This document shows, one piece after another, positions 5,151-10,671 of a DNA stretch of 10,671 bases. The notes below the pieces were generated by a model. It saw only the letters and a program-made list of their open reading frames with translations, did not search any database and had not been told where the DNA came from. This DNA comes from JBFHKO01 sp041595355 (lineage in GTDB: Bacteria; Pseudomonadota; Gammaproteobacteria; Enterobacterales; Aeromonadaceae), in assembly GCA_041595355.1 (NCBI GenBank), contig JBFHKO010000079.1, positions 1 to 10,671 of the forward strand, given 5' to 3'. A program made the translations under genes and the position numbers. Within the stretch, counting starts at the first letter, position 1, and each line of letters opens with the position of its first letter.

Positions 5151-6113
5151 TCAATTCGTGCGCGTCGGCTCCCCCCCGGCGGCCGGCTGAAGCAAGGTTC
5201 CCTGTTCCTGCACGTAGTGGCGCATCAGCGTCAGCACATCGTTGATATGCGCATCCTCGCTCATCTCCCGCAGCAGATAGACGCCGACGCTGCCCTGGCT
5301 GTAGGGGTCTTTCAACGGCAGGCTGACCAGACCGAAGCGGCTGAAATAGGGCGCCATGCTGGCGGGGAAGGGCAGCAGGGCGTTGCTGTCGTTCACCAGA
5401 TCCATGGCAATCAGCAGCGAACTGCTGGTGTAGATGATCTTTTCACTCAGGTGGTGGATGCTGCGAAACAGTTTCAGCTCCTGGGGATCCTCAATCAGAT
5501 GCTGGTAGCGACTCTCGTTGGGGGTGGCCTCTACCGTCGGGTAGTTCACCAGATCCTCCGGCGTGCAGAGCGGTTTGAGGGTCAGGGGGTGCTCCCGGCG
5601 CACATACACCCGGTCCTGGACGCTCAACAGCGGCAGAAATTTCACTTCCGCCTTGCGCGACAGCCCCCCTATTTCGCGACCGACAAACAGGTCGATGTCG
5701 CCGCTCAAGAGCAGATCCATCAGTCGCAGGTGGTTGCCCACATCGATATTGAGGTTGGCGCTGGGATGCTGCTGGCGGTAGGCGTCGACGGTCTTGCGTA
5801 CGAACTGGTGCCATTCCGCGTAGCCGGTGCCGAGCTTGAGTTCCCGTACATGCCGCTCCTTGATCAGCTCCAGCTTGATGAGGGTGTTGTCGTACAGGCG
5901 CCGCATCAACCTGGCCTGCTCCAGCAGCACTTCGCCGCATTCGGTCAGCGAGATGCCGCTGGAGGAGCGGGTAAACAGGGTCACGCCCAGGGACTCCTCC
6001 AGCTTCTTCATGTTGTGAGTCAGGGTCGGCTGGGTGAGGCAGAGTTTTTTTGCCGCGTGACTCACATTTCTGCAAGTGGCCACCTCAAGGTATTGCCGCA
6101 ATAGTTTGTCCAT
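5151..6113 (-). CDS. LysR-type transcriptional regulator
   Basis: A 320-residue DNA-binding regulator. The N-terminal winged helix-turn-helix lies at about residues 1-60: MDKLLRQYLEVATCRNVSHA, then KLCLTQPTLTHNMKKLEESLGVTLFTR, then SLTECG. The linker helix and effector-binding domain (about 90-300) have the usual LysR-family pattern. The ATG at 6113 is chosen over an upstream TTG (6134) or ATG (6131) because GGAGG lies six bases before it and the regulator fold begins there. The gene diverges from the sugar ABC operon with 185 bases between starts, and a perfect LysR-type box lies in that interval. It is therefore probably the operon's own activator and an autorepressor. The inducer is not predictable. 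It converges on the tandem EIIB gene, with 66 bases between the stops. Confidence 0.93.
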   Translation of the reverse strand: MDKLLRQYLEVATCRNVSHAAKKLCLTQPTLTHNMKKLEESLGVTLFTRSSSGISLTECGEVLLEQARLMRRLYDNTLIKLELIKERHVRELKLGTGYAEWHQFVRKTVDAYRQQHPSANLNIDVGNHLRLMDLLLSGDIDLFVGREIGGLSRKAEVKFLPLLSVQDRVYVRREHPLTLKPLCTPEDLVNYPTVEATPNESRYQHLIEDPQELKLFRSIHHLSEKIIYTSSSLLIAMDLVNDSNALLPFPASMAPYFSRFGLVSLPLKDPYSQGSVGVYLLREMSEDAHINDVLTLMRHYVQEQGTLLQPAAGGEPTRTN

Positions 6114-6135
6114 GATCACCCTCCCCGGCATCAAT

Positions 6136-6150
6136 ATAGATTTTTTCTAT
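6136..6150. promoter_or_regulatory. LysR-type binding box
   Basis: ATAGA-TTTTT-TCTAT is a perfect 15-bp interrupted palindrome containing the T-N11-A signature (T6137, A6149) of LysR-family sites. It is centred at 6143, 30 bases upstream of the regulator's ATG and about 65 bases before the predicted operon start. That is the standard location of the high-affinity recognition site in divergent LysR systems. It also overlaps a - strand TATATT (6138-6133), which would allow autorepression. Confidence 0.7.
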
Positions 6151-6172
6151 GAATAAGCCTGAAAAATAGCAT

Positions 6173-6201
6173 TTCTGCAGCCTTTCCGCACTGCCTATCA
6201 T
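6173..6201 (+). promoter_or_regulatory. Candidate promoter of the sugar ABC operon
   Basis: TATCAT (6196-6201) is a good -10, preceded after 17 bases by TTCTGC (6173-6178), a poor -35. That combination is common at activator-dependent promoters. The start would be near 6208, leaving a 91-base leader. A weaker GAAA-N7-TTTC dyad (6161-6175) lies between the LysR box and this promoter and could be the second, activation half-site. Confidence 0.5.
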
Positions 6202-6214
6202 GCCTCTCGTTCAC

Positions 6215-6268
6215 GCAGCCTCAGCAGGCTGCCCACCAACGACAACTGTCAGAGGACAGCCGCTGTCC
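6215..6268 (+). other. Hairpins in the leader of the binding-protein mRNA
   Basis: GCAGCC (6215-6220) pairs with GGCTGC (6227-6232) around a 6-base loop. Downstream, CTGTC (6246-6250), GACAG (6255-6259) and CTGTC (6263-6267) allow two exclusive hairpins, because the middle block can pair with either side (extended to GGACAG/CTGTCC at 6254-6268). There is no T run. Such leaders may stabilise the message; a regulatory switch is speculative. Confidence 0.4.
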
Positions 6269-6298
6269 CTGAACTCAACAGTCCAACGAGAGGTCAAG

Positions 6299-7570
6299 AT
6301 GAAGAAACATGCCCTGACGGTATTGGCCACCTTCGTGGCCGGCGCCTTCTGCGCCGCCCATGCCGATACACTGAAGATGGAATGTGCCGGCTTCACCGGT
6401 ACCGGCAAGCCCTATTGCGACTACATCAAGCAGCGGTTCGAGTCCGAGACCCCGCACAAGGTGCAGTTTCTGGAACTGCCGAATGCCTCCGACGAGAAGC
6501 TGGGGCTGTTCCAGCAGGTGTTCGCCGCCAAGGATGCCGATGCCGTAGATCTGTTCCAGGCCGATACCGTGTGGATGGGGGTGCTGGACAAGCACATGCT
6601 GGATCTGACCGAGCACGTCAAGGAGATGGAGCCGGATTTCTTCGCCCCGGCTTGGCAGAACAACATCGTCAATGGCCGCATCAAGGGGGTGCCGGCGTTC
6701 CTGGATGCCGGCATGCTCTACTACCGCAAGGATCTGCTGGAAAAATATGGCGAGCAGCCGCCCCAGACCTGGGAAGAGCTGACCCGCATCGCCACCAAGA
6801 TCCAGAAGGCCGAGCAGGACGCCGGCAACAAGGGCTTCTGGGGCCTGGTTTTCCAGGGCAAGGCTTATGAAGGCCTGACCTGCGACGCTCTGGAGTGGAT
6901 TGCCTCCTACGGCGGCGGCACCATCGTGGAGCCGGACGGCCGCATCTCCATCAATAACCCCCAGGCCGCCCAGGCGCTGGACATGGCCGCCGGCTGGGTT
7001 GGCACCATAGCGCCCAAGGGGGTGATGGGCTACCAGGAAGAAGAGTCCCGCGCCGTGTTCCAGAACGGTGATGCGTTGTTCATGCGCAACTGGCCCTACG
7101 CCTACCTGCTGGCTCAGGATGCCAACAGTCCAATCAAAGGCAAGGTCGGCGTGCTGCCGATCCCCAAGGGCGGCGAGAAAGGCCAGAACAGCGCCACCCT
7201 GGGTGGTTGGCAGTGGGCGGTCAGCGCCTATACCAAGAGCCCGGAGGCGGCTATCCAGCTGCTGAAGATAGTGAGCGATGCCGCCACCCAGAAGCAGCAA
7301 TTCCTGCTCAATGGCACCTCGCCGTCCCGGGTAGCGCTGTACGAGGATGAGGAGATCTTGGCCAAGGCCCCGCACCTGCCCGATTTCAAGCCGGTGTTTG
7401 CCAGCGCCACCCCGCGGCCGGCAACGGCCACCAAAGGTCAGTACAACAAGGTCTCCAAGGCCAGCTTCAACGCCGCCTACGATGTGTTGAGTGGCCGTGC
7501 CAGCGGCGAGAAGGCTGTCAAGGATCTGGAAACCAAACTCAAGCGCATCAAGGGCAAGGAGTGGAAATAA
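6299..7570 (+). CDS. Periplasmic sugar-binding protein of a CUT1 ABC importer
   Basis: A family 1 solute-binding protein that captures a sugar in the periplasm and delivers it to the permeases encoded downstream. The chosen ATG gives 423 residues. It has GAGAGG five bases upstream, and a signal peptide starts exactly there: basic MKK, a hydrophobic core to about residue 17, and AHA at 20-22 as the likely cleavage site before DTLKMECAG. The in-frame extension to 6200 lacks a signal and is rejected. The mature region has DLFQADTVWMGVL, GVPAFLDAGMLYYRKDLL, GFWGLVFQGKAYEGLTCDALEW, MRNWPYAY, and GGWQWAVS near the hinge. These are typical of trehalose/maltose- and alpha-glucoside-binding proteins. 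Early cysteines (ECAGFTGTGKPYC) may form a disulfide. The exact sugar is unknown; a maltose/trehalose-like disaccharide is the best guess. Confidence 0.9.
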   Translation: MKKHALTVLATFVAGAFCAAHADTLKMECAGFTGTGKPYCDYIKQRFESETPHKVQFLELPNASDEKLGLFQQVFAAKDADAVDLFQADTVWMGVLDKHMLDLTEHVKEMEPDFFAPAWQNNIVNGRIKGVPAFLDAGMLYYRKDLLEKYGEQPPQTWEELTRIATKIQKAEQDAGNKGFWGLVFQGKAYEGLTCDALEWIASYGGGTIVEPDGRISINNPQAAQALDMAAGWVGTIAPKGVMGYQEEESRAVFQNGDALFMRNWPYAYLLAQDANSPIKGKVGVLPIPKGGEKGQNSATLGGWQWAVSAYTKSPEAAIQLLKIVSDAATQKQQFLLNGTSPSRVALYEDEEILAKAPHLPDFKPVFASATPRPATATKGQYNKVSKASFNAAYDVLSGRASGEKAVKDLETKLKRIKGKEWK

Positions 7571-7576
7571 GCGGAT

Positions 7577-7615
7577 ACCGGGGGCGCTAGCGTCCCCGGT
7601 TTACGGTCGGGGACG
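7577..7615 (+). other. Mutually exclusive hairpins between binding-protein and permease genes
   Basis: ACCGGGGGCG (7577-7586) pairs with CGTCCCCGGT (7591-7600), with one G-T pair, around a CTAG loop. The same middle block, CGTCCCCG (7591-7598), also pairs exactly with CGGGGACG (7608-7615). The first hairpin starts 6 bases after the stop and lacks a T run. The known parallel is the malE-malF intergenic structure of E. coli, which protects the binding-protein message so that it outnumbers the permeases. The competing second hairpin is an additional, unexplained feature. Confidence 0.6.
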
Positions 7616-7686
7616 CAGAGCCCCCATCGCTTCGCATAATAATCAGTCCCTTGATGAAGGTAGCATTGCCAATGGAGAACCATTCC

Positions 7687-8658
7687 ATGACCATAAAATC
7701 CGAATCTCTGACAGCGGTTTCGCCGCACGGCAGGGCCCACCCCAAGAAACGCAGCCTGCAGGCGCAGCGCGCCCGCGCCGCCTGGGTGCTGGTGCTGCCG
7801 GCGCTGCTGCTGCTGGCCTCGGTGGCCGGCTGGCCGCTGCTGCGCACCCTGTTCTACAGCTTCACCGACGCGGCGCTGGACACCCCCGAGCTGTACAACT
7901 TCGTCGGCTTCGACAACTACCTGTCGTTTGCCGACGGTGACAGCTTCGGCGTGCTGGGCGACCCGCTGTGGTGGCAATCGGTACGCAACACCCTCTGGTT
8001 CACCGGCTGGTCGGTCTCCTTCGAGCTGGTGCTGGGCATGCTGGTGGCGCTGCTGATGAACCAGAAGTTTCGTGGCCAGGGGCTGCTGCGTACCGCCATA
8101 CTGGTGCCCTGGGCCATCCCGACCATCGTCACCGCCAAGATGTGGGGCTGGATGTTCCATGACCAGTACGGCGTGATCAACGACCTGCTGCTGCGGGTCG
8201 GCCTCATCGACACGCCGCTGGCCTGGATCGCCGAGCCGACCCTGTCCATGTGGGCGGTGGTGTTTGCCGACGTCTGGAAGACGGTGCCGTTCATGGCACT
8301 GATGCTGCTGGCGGCGCTGCAGATGATCCCCGCCGACCTGTACGAAGCCGCGCGGGTGGATGGCGCCAGCGCCTGGCAGCGCTTCACCCGCATCACCCTG
8401 CCGCTCATCATGCCGGCCATGATCGTCGCGCTTATCTTCCGGGTAATGGATGCGCTGCGGGTGTTCGACCTCATCTACGTGCTGACCTCCAACAGCGAAG
8501 CCACCATCTCCATCTCCGGTTATGCCCGTGACCAGATGGTCGCCTACCAGGAAATGGGCTCCGGCTCTGCCGCCTCGGTGCTGGTGTTCATGATGGTCGC
8601 CGGCATTGCCGCCTGCTTCCTGTATGTCGGTCGCCTCAACGAGGCCAAGGAGAAATAA
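7687..8658 (+). CDS. CUT1 sugar ABC transporter permease, MalF/UgpA-like
   Basis: One of the two inner-membrane subunits of the importer. The 323-residue protein has about 30 cytoplasmic, basic N-terminal residues. A first membrane helix follows (about 31-52, AAWVLVLPALLLLASVAGWPLL), then about five more hydrophobic segments. The EAA loop that docks on the ATPase is DLYEAARVDGASAWQRFTRI (from about 217), with the invariant Gly at 226. It lacks the large periplasmic insert and extra helices of enteric MalF and is the size of the UgpA/ThuF type. The ATG at 7687 is chosen because GGAG (7674-7677) lies nine bases upstream; an in-frame ATG at 7672 and TTG at 7651 are less well placed. It ends with TAA two bases before the next start, so the two permeases are translationally coupled. 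Confidence 0.92.
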   Translation: MTIKSESLTAVSPHGRAHPKKRSLQAQRARAAWVLVLPALLLLASVAGWPLLRTLFYSFTDAALDTPELYNFVGFDNYLSFADGDSFGVLGDPLWWQSVRNTLWFTGWSVSFELVLGMLVALLMNQKFRGQGLLRTAILVPWAIPTIVTAKMWGWMFHDQYGVINDLLLRVGLIDTPLAWIAEPTLSMWAVVFADVWKTVPFMALMLLAALQMIPADLYEAARVDGASAWQRFTRITLPLIMPAMIVALIFRVMDALRVFDLIYVLTSNSEATISISGYARDQMVAYQEMGSGSAASVLVFMMVAGIAACFLYVGRLNEAKEK

Positions 8659-8660
8659 GC

Positions 8661-9506
8661 ATGAAATTGACTCGTCGCCAACGCTACCTGGCCTCCCAGA
8701 GCGGCATCTATGTGGCCGCGGCCCTGGCCAGCCTGTTCTGTGTGTTCCCATTCTACAACGCGATTTTGACCTCGTTGCGCACCGGTCAGGACCTGTTCCT
8801 GACCAACTACCTGCCGACCACCTTCGTGTGGGAGAACTATGTCAATGCGCTGATGGTCAACGGCATTGCCCGCAGCCTGCTGAACTCTGCCCTGGTGGCC
8901 GGGGTGACGGTGGGCGGCTGTCTGCTGGTCTCCATCACTGCGGCCTTCGCGCTGGCGCGTATCCGTTTTCGCGGTCGTCAGGGACTGCTGTTCACCATCC
9001 TGTGCGTCTCCATGTTCCCGCAGGTGGCGGTGCTGTCCGGCATGTTCGAGCTGGTGCGCTTCCTGGGGCTGTATGACTCGCTGGGCGCGCTCATCCTGTC
9101 CTACACCACCTTCTCGCTGCCGTTCACCGTGTGGGTGCTGACCACCTTCATGAAGAGCCTGCCGGTGGAGCTGGAGGAGGCGGCCATCGTCGATGGCGCG
9201 GGGCTGTGGGTCATCATCAGCAAGGTGTTCGCGCCCATCATGGGGCCGTCACTGGTGACCACCGGTCTGCTGGCCTTCGTCGGCGCCTGGAACGAATTCA
9301 TGTTCGCGCTGACTTTCATCATCTCCGGCGAGAAGCGCACCGTGCCGGTGGCCATCGGCATGATGCAGGGCGCCAGCCAGTACGAGTTGCCGTGGGGCAA
9401 CATCATGGCCGGCTCGGTGATCGTCACCCTGCCCATCATCGTGCTGGTGCTCATCTTCCAGAAGCGCATCGTCGGCGGCCTGACCTCAGGTGCGGTCAAG
9501 GGCTGA
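8661..9506 (+). CDS. CUT1 sugar ABC transporter permease, MalG/UgpE-like
   Basis: The second inner-membrane subunit of the importer, 281 residues, with about six membrane segments. They begin at residues 14-34 (SGIYVAAALASLFCVFPFYNA) and end near LPIIVLVLIFQKRIVGGL, a C-terminus typical of the MalG group. The EAA loop is ELEEAAIVDGAGLWVIISKV (from about 170) with Gly179. It differs in sequence from the partner permease, as expected of a heterodimer. AAGGAG (8647-8652), eight bases before the ATG and inside the preceding gene, supports the start. Only two bases separate it from the upstream stop. An 85-base gap with a hairpin leads to the ATPase gene. No anomalies were seen. Confidence 0.93.
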   Translation: MKLTRRQRYLASQSGIYVAAALASLFCVFPFYNAILTSLRTGQDLFLTNYLPTTFVWENYVNALMVNGIARSLLNSALVAGVTVGGCLLVSITAAFALARIRFRGRQGLLFTILCVSMFPQVAVLSGMFELVRFLGLYDSLGALILSYTTFSLPFTVWVLTTFMKSLPVELEEAAIVDGAGLWVIISKVFAPIMGPSLVTTGLLAFVGAWNEFMFALTFIISGEKRTVPVAIGMMQGASQYELPWGNIMAGSVIVTLPIIVLVLIFQKRIVGGLTSGAVKG

Positions 9507-9546
9507 GCCCGCGCGCCAACCGGCCTCATCGAACCCCGAATTTATC

Positions 9547-9568
9547 GGTGCCCCCGGACGGGGGCGCC
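9547..9568 (+). other. Intercistronic hairpin between permease and ATPase genes
   Basis: GGTGCCCCC (9547-9555) pairs with GGGGGCGCC (9560-9568), one G-T pair included, around a GGAC loop. It lies in the 85-base gap and has no T run. It could be an mRNA-stability or partial termination element; its role is inferred. Confidence 0.5.
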
Positions 9569-9591
9569 CACAGGATAGGAAGTAACGAATC

Positions 9592-10671
9592 ATGGCTCAA
9601 CTGACTCTGGAAAAACTGAACAAGCGCTACAGCGAACACGCAGTAGTCATCCCGTCCCTGGACCTGCAGGTCAACAGCGGCGAATTCGTGGTCATCGTCG
9701 GCCCGTCCGGCTGCGGCAAGTCCACGCTGCTGCGCATGATTGCCGGCCTGGAAGACATCAGCGGCGGCAGCATGTACATCGACGGCCACTACGTGAATGA
9801 CGACACGCCGTCCGAGCGCGGCATCGGCATGGTGTTCCAGTCCTATGCGCTGTATCCGCACATGAGCGTGTACGAGAACATTGCCTTCGGCATGCGGCTG
9901 GCTAAGATGCCGGAGGCCGAGATCGTGGCACGGGTAGAGGAGGCGGCGCGGGTGCTACAGCTGGAGCCGCTGCTGCAACGCCGGCCCAAGGACCTGTCCG
10001 GTGGTCAGCGTCAGCGGGTGGCCATCGGCCGCTCCATCGCCCGTGAGCCGAAGCTGTTCCTGTTCGACGAGCCGCTGTCGAACCTGGATGCGTCGCTGCG
10101 GGTGCAGATGCGCATGGAGATTGCCAATCTGCACCAGCGGCTGGGCTCGACCATCATTTACGTGACTCACGACCAGGTGGAGGCCATGACCCTGGCGAAC
10201 CGTATCGTGGTGCTGAACAAGGGCAACGTGGAGCAGGTGGGCACGCCGCTGGAGCTGTATGACCACCCGGCCAACGAGTTCGTGGCCCAGTTCATCGGCT
10301 CGCCGAAGATGAACCTCATTCCGGCCAAGCTGGTGCGCGCCGGCGAGAACCAGAGCCTGGTACGGCTGGACAACGGTCGGGAGCTGACCCTACCGGTGCG
10401 TTCGCCGACGGCGGCGGAAGGGCAGAGCGTGAACTTAGGGATACGCCCGGAGCACATCCAGTGGGGCGATGTCGACAGCGCCCAGTACCAGGCCAGGGTC
10501 TTGTTCGTGGAGCACATGGGCAACGAGACCTACCTGTACCTGGACAACGGCAACGCCAGCGAGCCGTGGGTGGTGCGCAACGCCGAGCGTTCGCCCATCA
10601 AGACCGGGCAGCAGGTGGGCGTGGAGCTACCGCCGGAGCACTGCTACCTGTTCGACACCAACGGCAAGGCG
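9592..10671 (+). CDS. Sugar ABC transporter ATP-binding protein, MalK/UgpC-like (3' truncated by window edge)
   Basis: The cytoplasmic ATPase that drives the importer. The frame is open from ATG 9592 to the window end, 360 codons with no stop; the family is usually about 355-380 residues, so only a short tail is missing. Walker A is GPSGCGKST (37-45), the Q-loop is Q83 in VFQSYALYPH, the signature is LSGGQRQR (135-142), Walker B is LFLFDEPLSNLD (155-166), and the switch histidine is H193 in VTHDQVEAMTL. A C-terminal regulatory domain with NLGIRPEHI and VEHMGNETYLYL follows, as in MalK, UgpC and MsmK. AGGAAG (9577-9582), nine bases upstream, supports the start. In E. coli MalK the C-terminal domain takes part in regulation by MalT and EIIA-Glc; whether this protein does so is unknown. 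Confidence 0.95.
   Translation, partial: MAQLTLEKLNKRYSEHAVVIPSLDLQVNSGEFVVIVGPSGCGKSTLLRMIAGLEDISGGSMYIDGHYVNDDTPSERGIGMVFQSYALYPHMSVYENIAFGMRLAKMPEAEIVARVEEAARVLQLEPLLQRRPKDLSGGQRQRVAIGRSIAREPKLFLFDEPLSNLDASLRVQMRMEIANLHQRLGSTIIYVTHDQVEAMTLANRIVVLNKGNVEQVGTPLELYDHPANEFVAQFIGSPKMNLIPAKLVRAGENQSLVRLDNGRELTLPVRSPTAAEGQSVNLGIRPEHIQWGDVDSAQYQARVLFVEHMGNETYLYLDNGNASEPWVVRNAERSPIKTGQQVGVELPPEHCYLFDTNGKA

Noticed and set aside
5121..6104. Long + strand open frame of 327 codons
   Set aside because: It lies opposite the LysR gene, is rich in Gln/His/Val without any recognisable motif, and is explained by high G+C codon bias on the other strand.
6200..6298. In-frame 33-codon N-terminal extension of the sugar-binding protein
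   Set aside because: The signal peptide begins exactly at the ATG at 6299, which has its own GAGAGG site; the extension would bury the signal.
6275..7375. - strand open frame of 366 codons
   Set aside because: Antisense shadow of the sugar-binding protein gene.
7477..8751. - strand open frame of 424 codons
   Set aside because: Antisense to the permease gene; Gly/His/Gln-rich low-complexity translation with no domain features.

Overview
The window looks like chromosomal DNA of a gamma-proteobacterium, most likely Aeromonas or a close relative. This rests on the E. coli/Vibrio-like transketolase, phosphoglycerate kinase and class II aldolase proteins, high G+C with strong C/G third-position bias, and good Shine-Dalgarno sites. 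The genus is an inference from protein resemblance and was not checked by a search.

Left part (1-3511, all + strand): the 3' end of transketolase (tkt) with a strong intrinsic terminator; a 466-base gap with no recognisable gene, where epd might be expected; then pgk and fbaA, separated by a GNRA-capped hairpin and closed by a bidirectional terminator. Together these are central carbon metabolism genes (pentose phosphate exchange and glycolysis/gluconeogenesis).

Middle part (3530-5150): a - strand RpiB/LacA/LacB-type sugar-phosphate isomerase homologue whose usual catalytic cysteine is aspartate. A roughly 500-base divergent control region follows, rich in inverted repeats. Next is a + strand gene for a free-standing protein made of two tandem PTS EIIB domains (cysteines 26 and 114) with no membrane EIIC part in the window.

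Right part (5151-10671): a - strand LysR-type regulator, divergent from a CUT1-type sugar ABC importer operon: periplasmic binding protein, two MalF/MalG-like permeases and a MalK-like ATPase that runs off the right edge. The divergent promoter region holds a perfect LysR-type box (ATAGA-N5-TCTAT). It is centred about 65 bases upstream of the predicted operon start and lies directly over the regulator's own promoter/leader. Hairpins between binding protein and permease, and between permease and ATPase, probably tune relative expression.

The least ordinary elements are the tandem EIIB protein, the altered isomerase, the palindrome-rich control region between them, and the mutually exclusive hairpins after the binding-protein gene. 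No mobile element, CRISPR array, tRNA or rRNA was seen. Promoters, operators and hairpins were found by eye and no folding energies were calculated.
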